Shown: positions 5,742 to 6,232 of the stretch, one piece after another
Numbering within the stretch: position 1 is the stretch's first letter
How the letters are laid out: the number at the start of each line of letters is the position of its first letter
Assembly: GCA_964637445.1 (NCBI GenBank)
Contig: CAZWWS010000088.1
Span: forward strand, 1-6,232
From: M3 sp964637445
GTDB lineage: Bacteria > Bacteroidota > Bacteroidia > Bacteroidales > Muribaculaceae
Length of the DNA stretch: 6,232 nucleotides
Direction: 5' to 3'
Position numbers and translations under genes: made by a program
Notes under the pieces: generated by a model
The model's input: only the letters and a program-made list of their open reading frames with translations
Told to the model about the DNA's origin: nothing
Database searches by the model: none

Positions 5742-6232
5742 TTATTTTGTAGCTTTGACGTAGTCTTTGACTTGCTTGAAGAGGTTTGTGGCAAACACAA
5801 AGTCTTCGAGCGACTTGTTGCCGGTATCATAGATTTGACTCTTCTCTCCTACCCAACCGACATGACCCTTGTTGATATAGACAATGTTTTCTCCGATACC
5901 AAGCACCGAATTCATATCGTGGGTATTGATGATAGTGGTGATGTCGTACTCGTGAGTGATATCGCTGAGCAGTTCGTCGATAACGATCGAAGTGCGCGGG
6001 TCAAGACCGGAATTAGGCTCATCGCAAAAGAGGTATTTGGGATTGAGAGCAATGGCACGTGCTATCGCCACTCGCTTCTGCATTCCGCCGGATATTTCCG
6101 CCGGATATTTGTGCTCTGCACCTTTAAGATTGACGCGCTCGATACAGAACTCGGCGCGGTCGCGCATCTCGGCAGGAGTCATCTTGGAGAACATGATGAG
6201 CGGAAACATCACGTTGCCGAGCACTGTCTCAG
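5742..6232 (-). CDS. mlaF: ABC transporter ATP-binding protein, MlaF type, N-terminus outside the window
   Basis: Only the last 163 or so residues are present; the frame stays open to the window edge, where residues E-T-V precede LGNVMFPL, so the Walker A region and the true start lie beyond 6232. Visible motifs, in order, are the ABC signature ISGGMQKR followed by VAIARAI, the Walker B strand YLFCDEP, the D-loop SGLDP and the switch histidine in NTHDMNSV. The sequence DEPNSGLDP, with Asn where most ABC ATPases have Thr, and the tail GHVGWVGEK are typical of the MlaF/Mkl branch, which drives lipid transport between inner and outer membranes with an MlaE permease and an MCE-domain MlaD protein. 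The ATPase acts on the cytoplasmic face of the inner membrane. Partner genes would be expected outside the window. The GC content (about 55% in line 6061-6120) fits a core gene. Family confidence is high; the exact substrate is inferred. Confidence 0.9.
   Translation of the reverse strand, partial: ETVLGNVMFPLIMFSKMTPAEMRDRAEFCIERVNLKGAEHKYPAEISGGMQKRVAIARAIALNPKYLFCDEPNSGLDPRTSIVIDELLSDITHEYDITTIINTHDMNSVLGIGENIVYINKGHVGWVGEKSQIYDTGNKSLEDFVFATNLFKQVKDYVKATK

Overview
The window looks like a piece of a Bacteroidales (Bacteroidota) chromosome. Three things point there: an EF-G2-type paralog of elongation factor G with the altered GTPase motifs known from Bacteroides, gene starts without Shine-Dalgarno sequences, and several close matches to the Bacteroidota -7 box TAnnTTTG. 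A more precise taxon cannot be fixed from the sequence.

Layout. Positions 1-165 are a short leader. A complete fusA2-like gene (166-2322, +) is followed by a strong hairpin at 2358-2389. Positions about 2400-5650 form an AT-rich block on the minus strand. In transcription order it holds a structured, apparently non-coding RNA (about 5628 down to 5338), a 755-residue protein of unknown function (5207-2940) and, 17 bases further on, a 159-residue multi-zinc-ribbon protein (2922-2443). The window closes with the 3' part of an MlaF-type ABC transporter ATPase (5742-6232, minus), which ends in its own intrinsic terminator (5704-5733).

Base composition separates the parts. Sample lines in fusA2 and the ABC gene are about 48-55% GC, sample lines in the large unknown gene are 23-28%, and the RNA interval rises again to about 55% (line 5401-5460). 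The two protein genes and the RNA therefore look like an accessory cassette placed between two housekeeping genes, with the RNA kept GC-rich by its structure.

The part that deserves attention is this cassette: a roughly 290-nt RNA with several perfect long-range helices that cross one another (a pseudoknot), its own promoter-like and terminator-like ends, and two co-oriented cysteine-rich protein genes. I could not match the RNA to tmRNA, RNase P RNA, SRP RNA, 6S RNA or a CRISPR/tracrRNA, and I could not assign the large protein to a family. An RNA-protein system, for example a defence or mobile-element system, is a reasonable hypothesis, but the sequence does not prove it. A cis-acting attenuator controlling the two genes is the main alternative.
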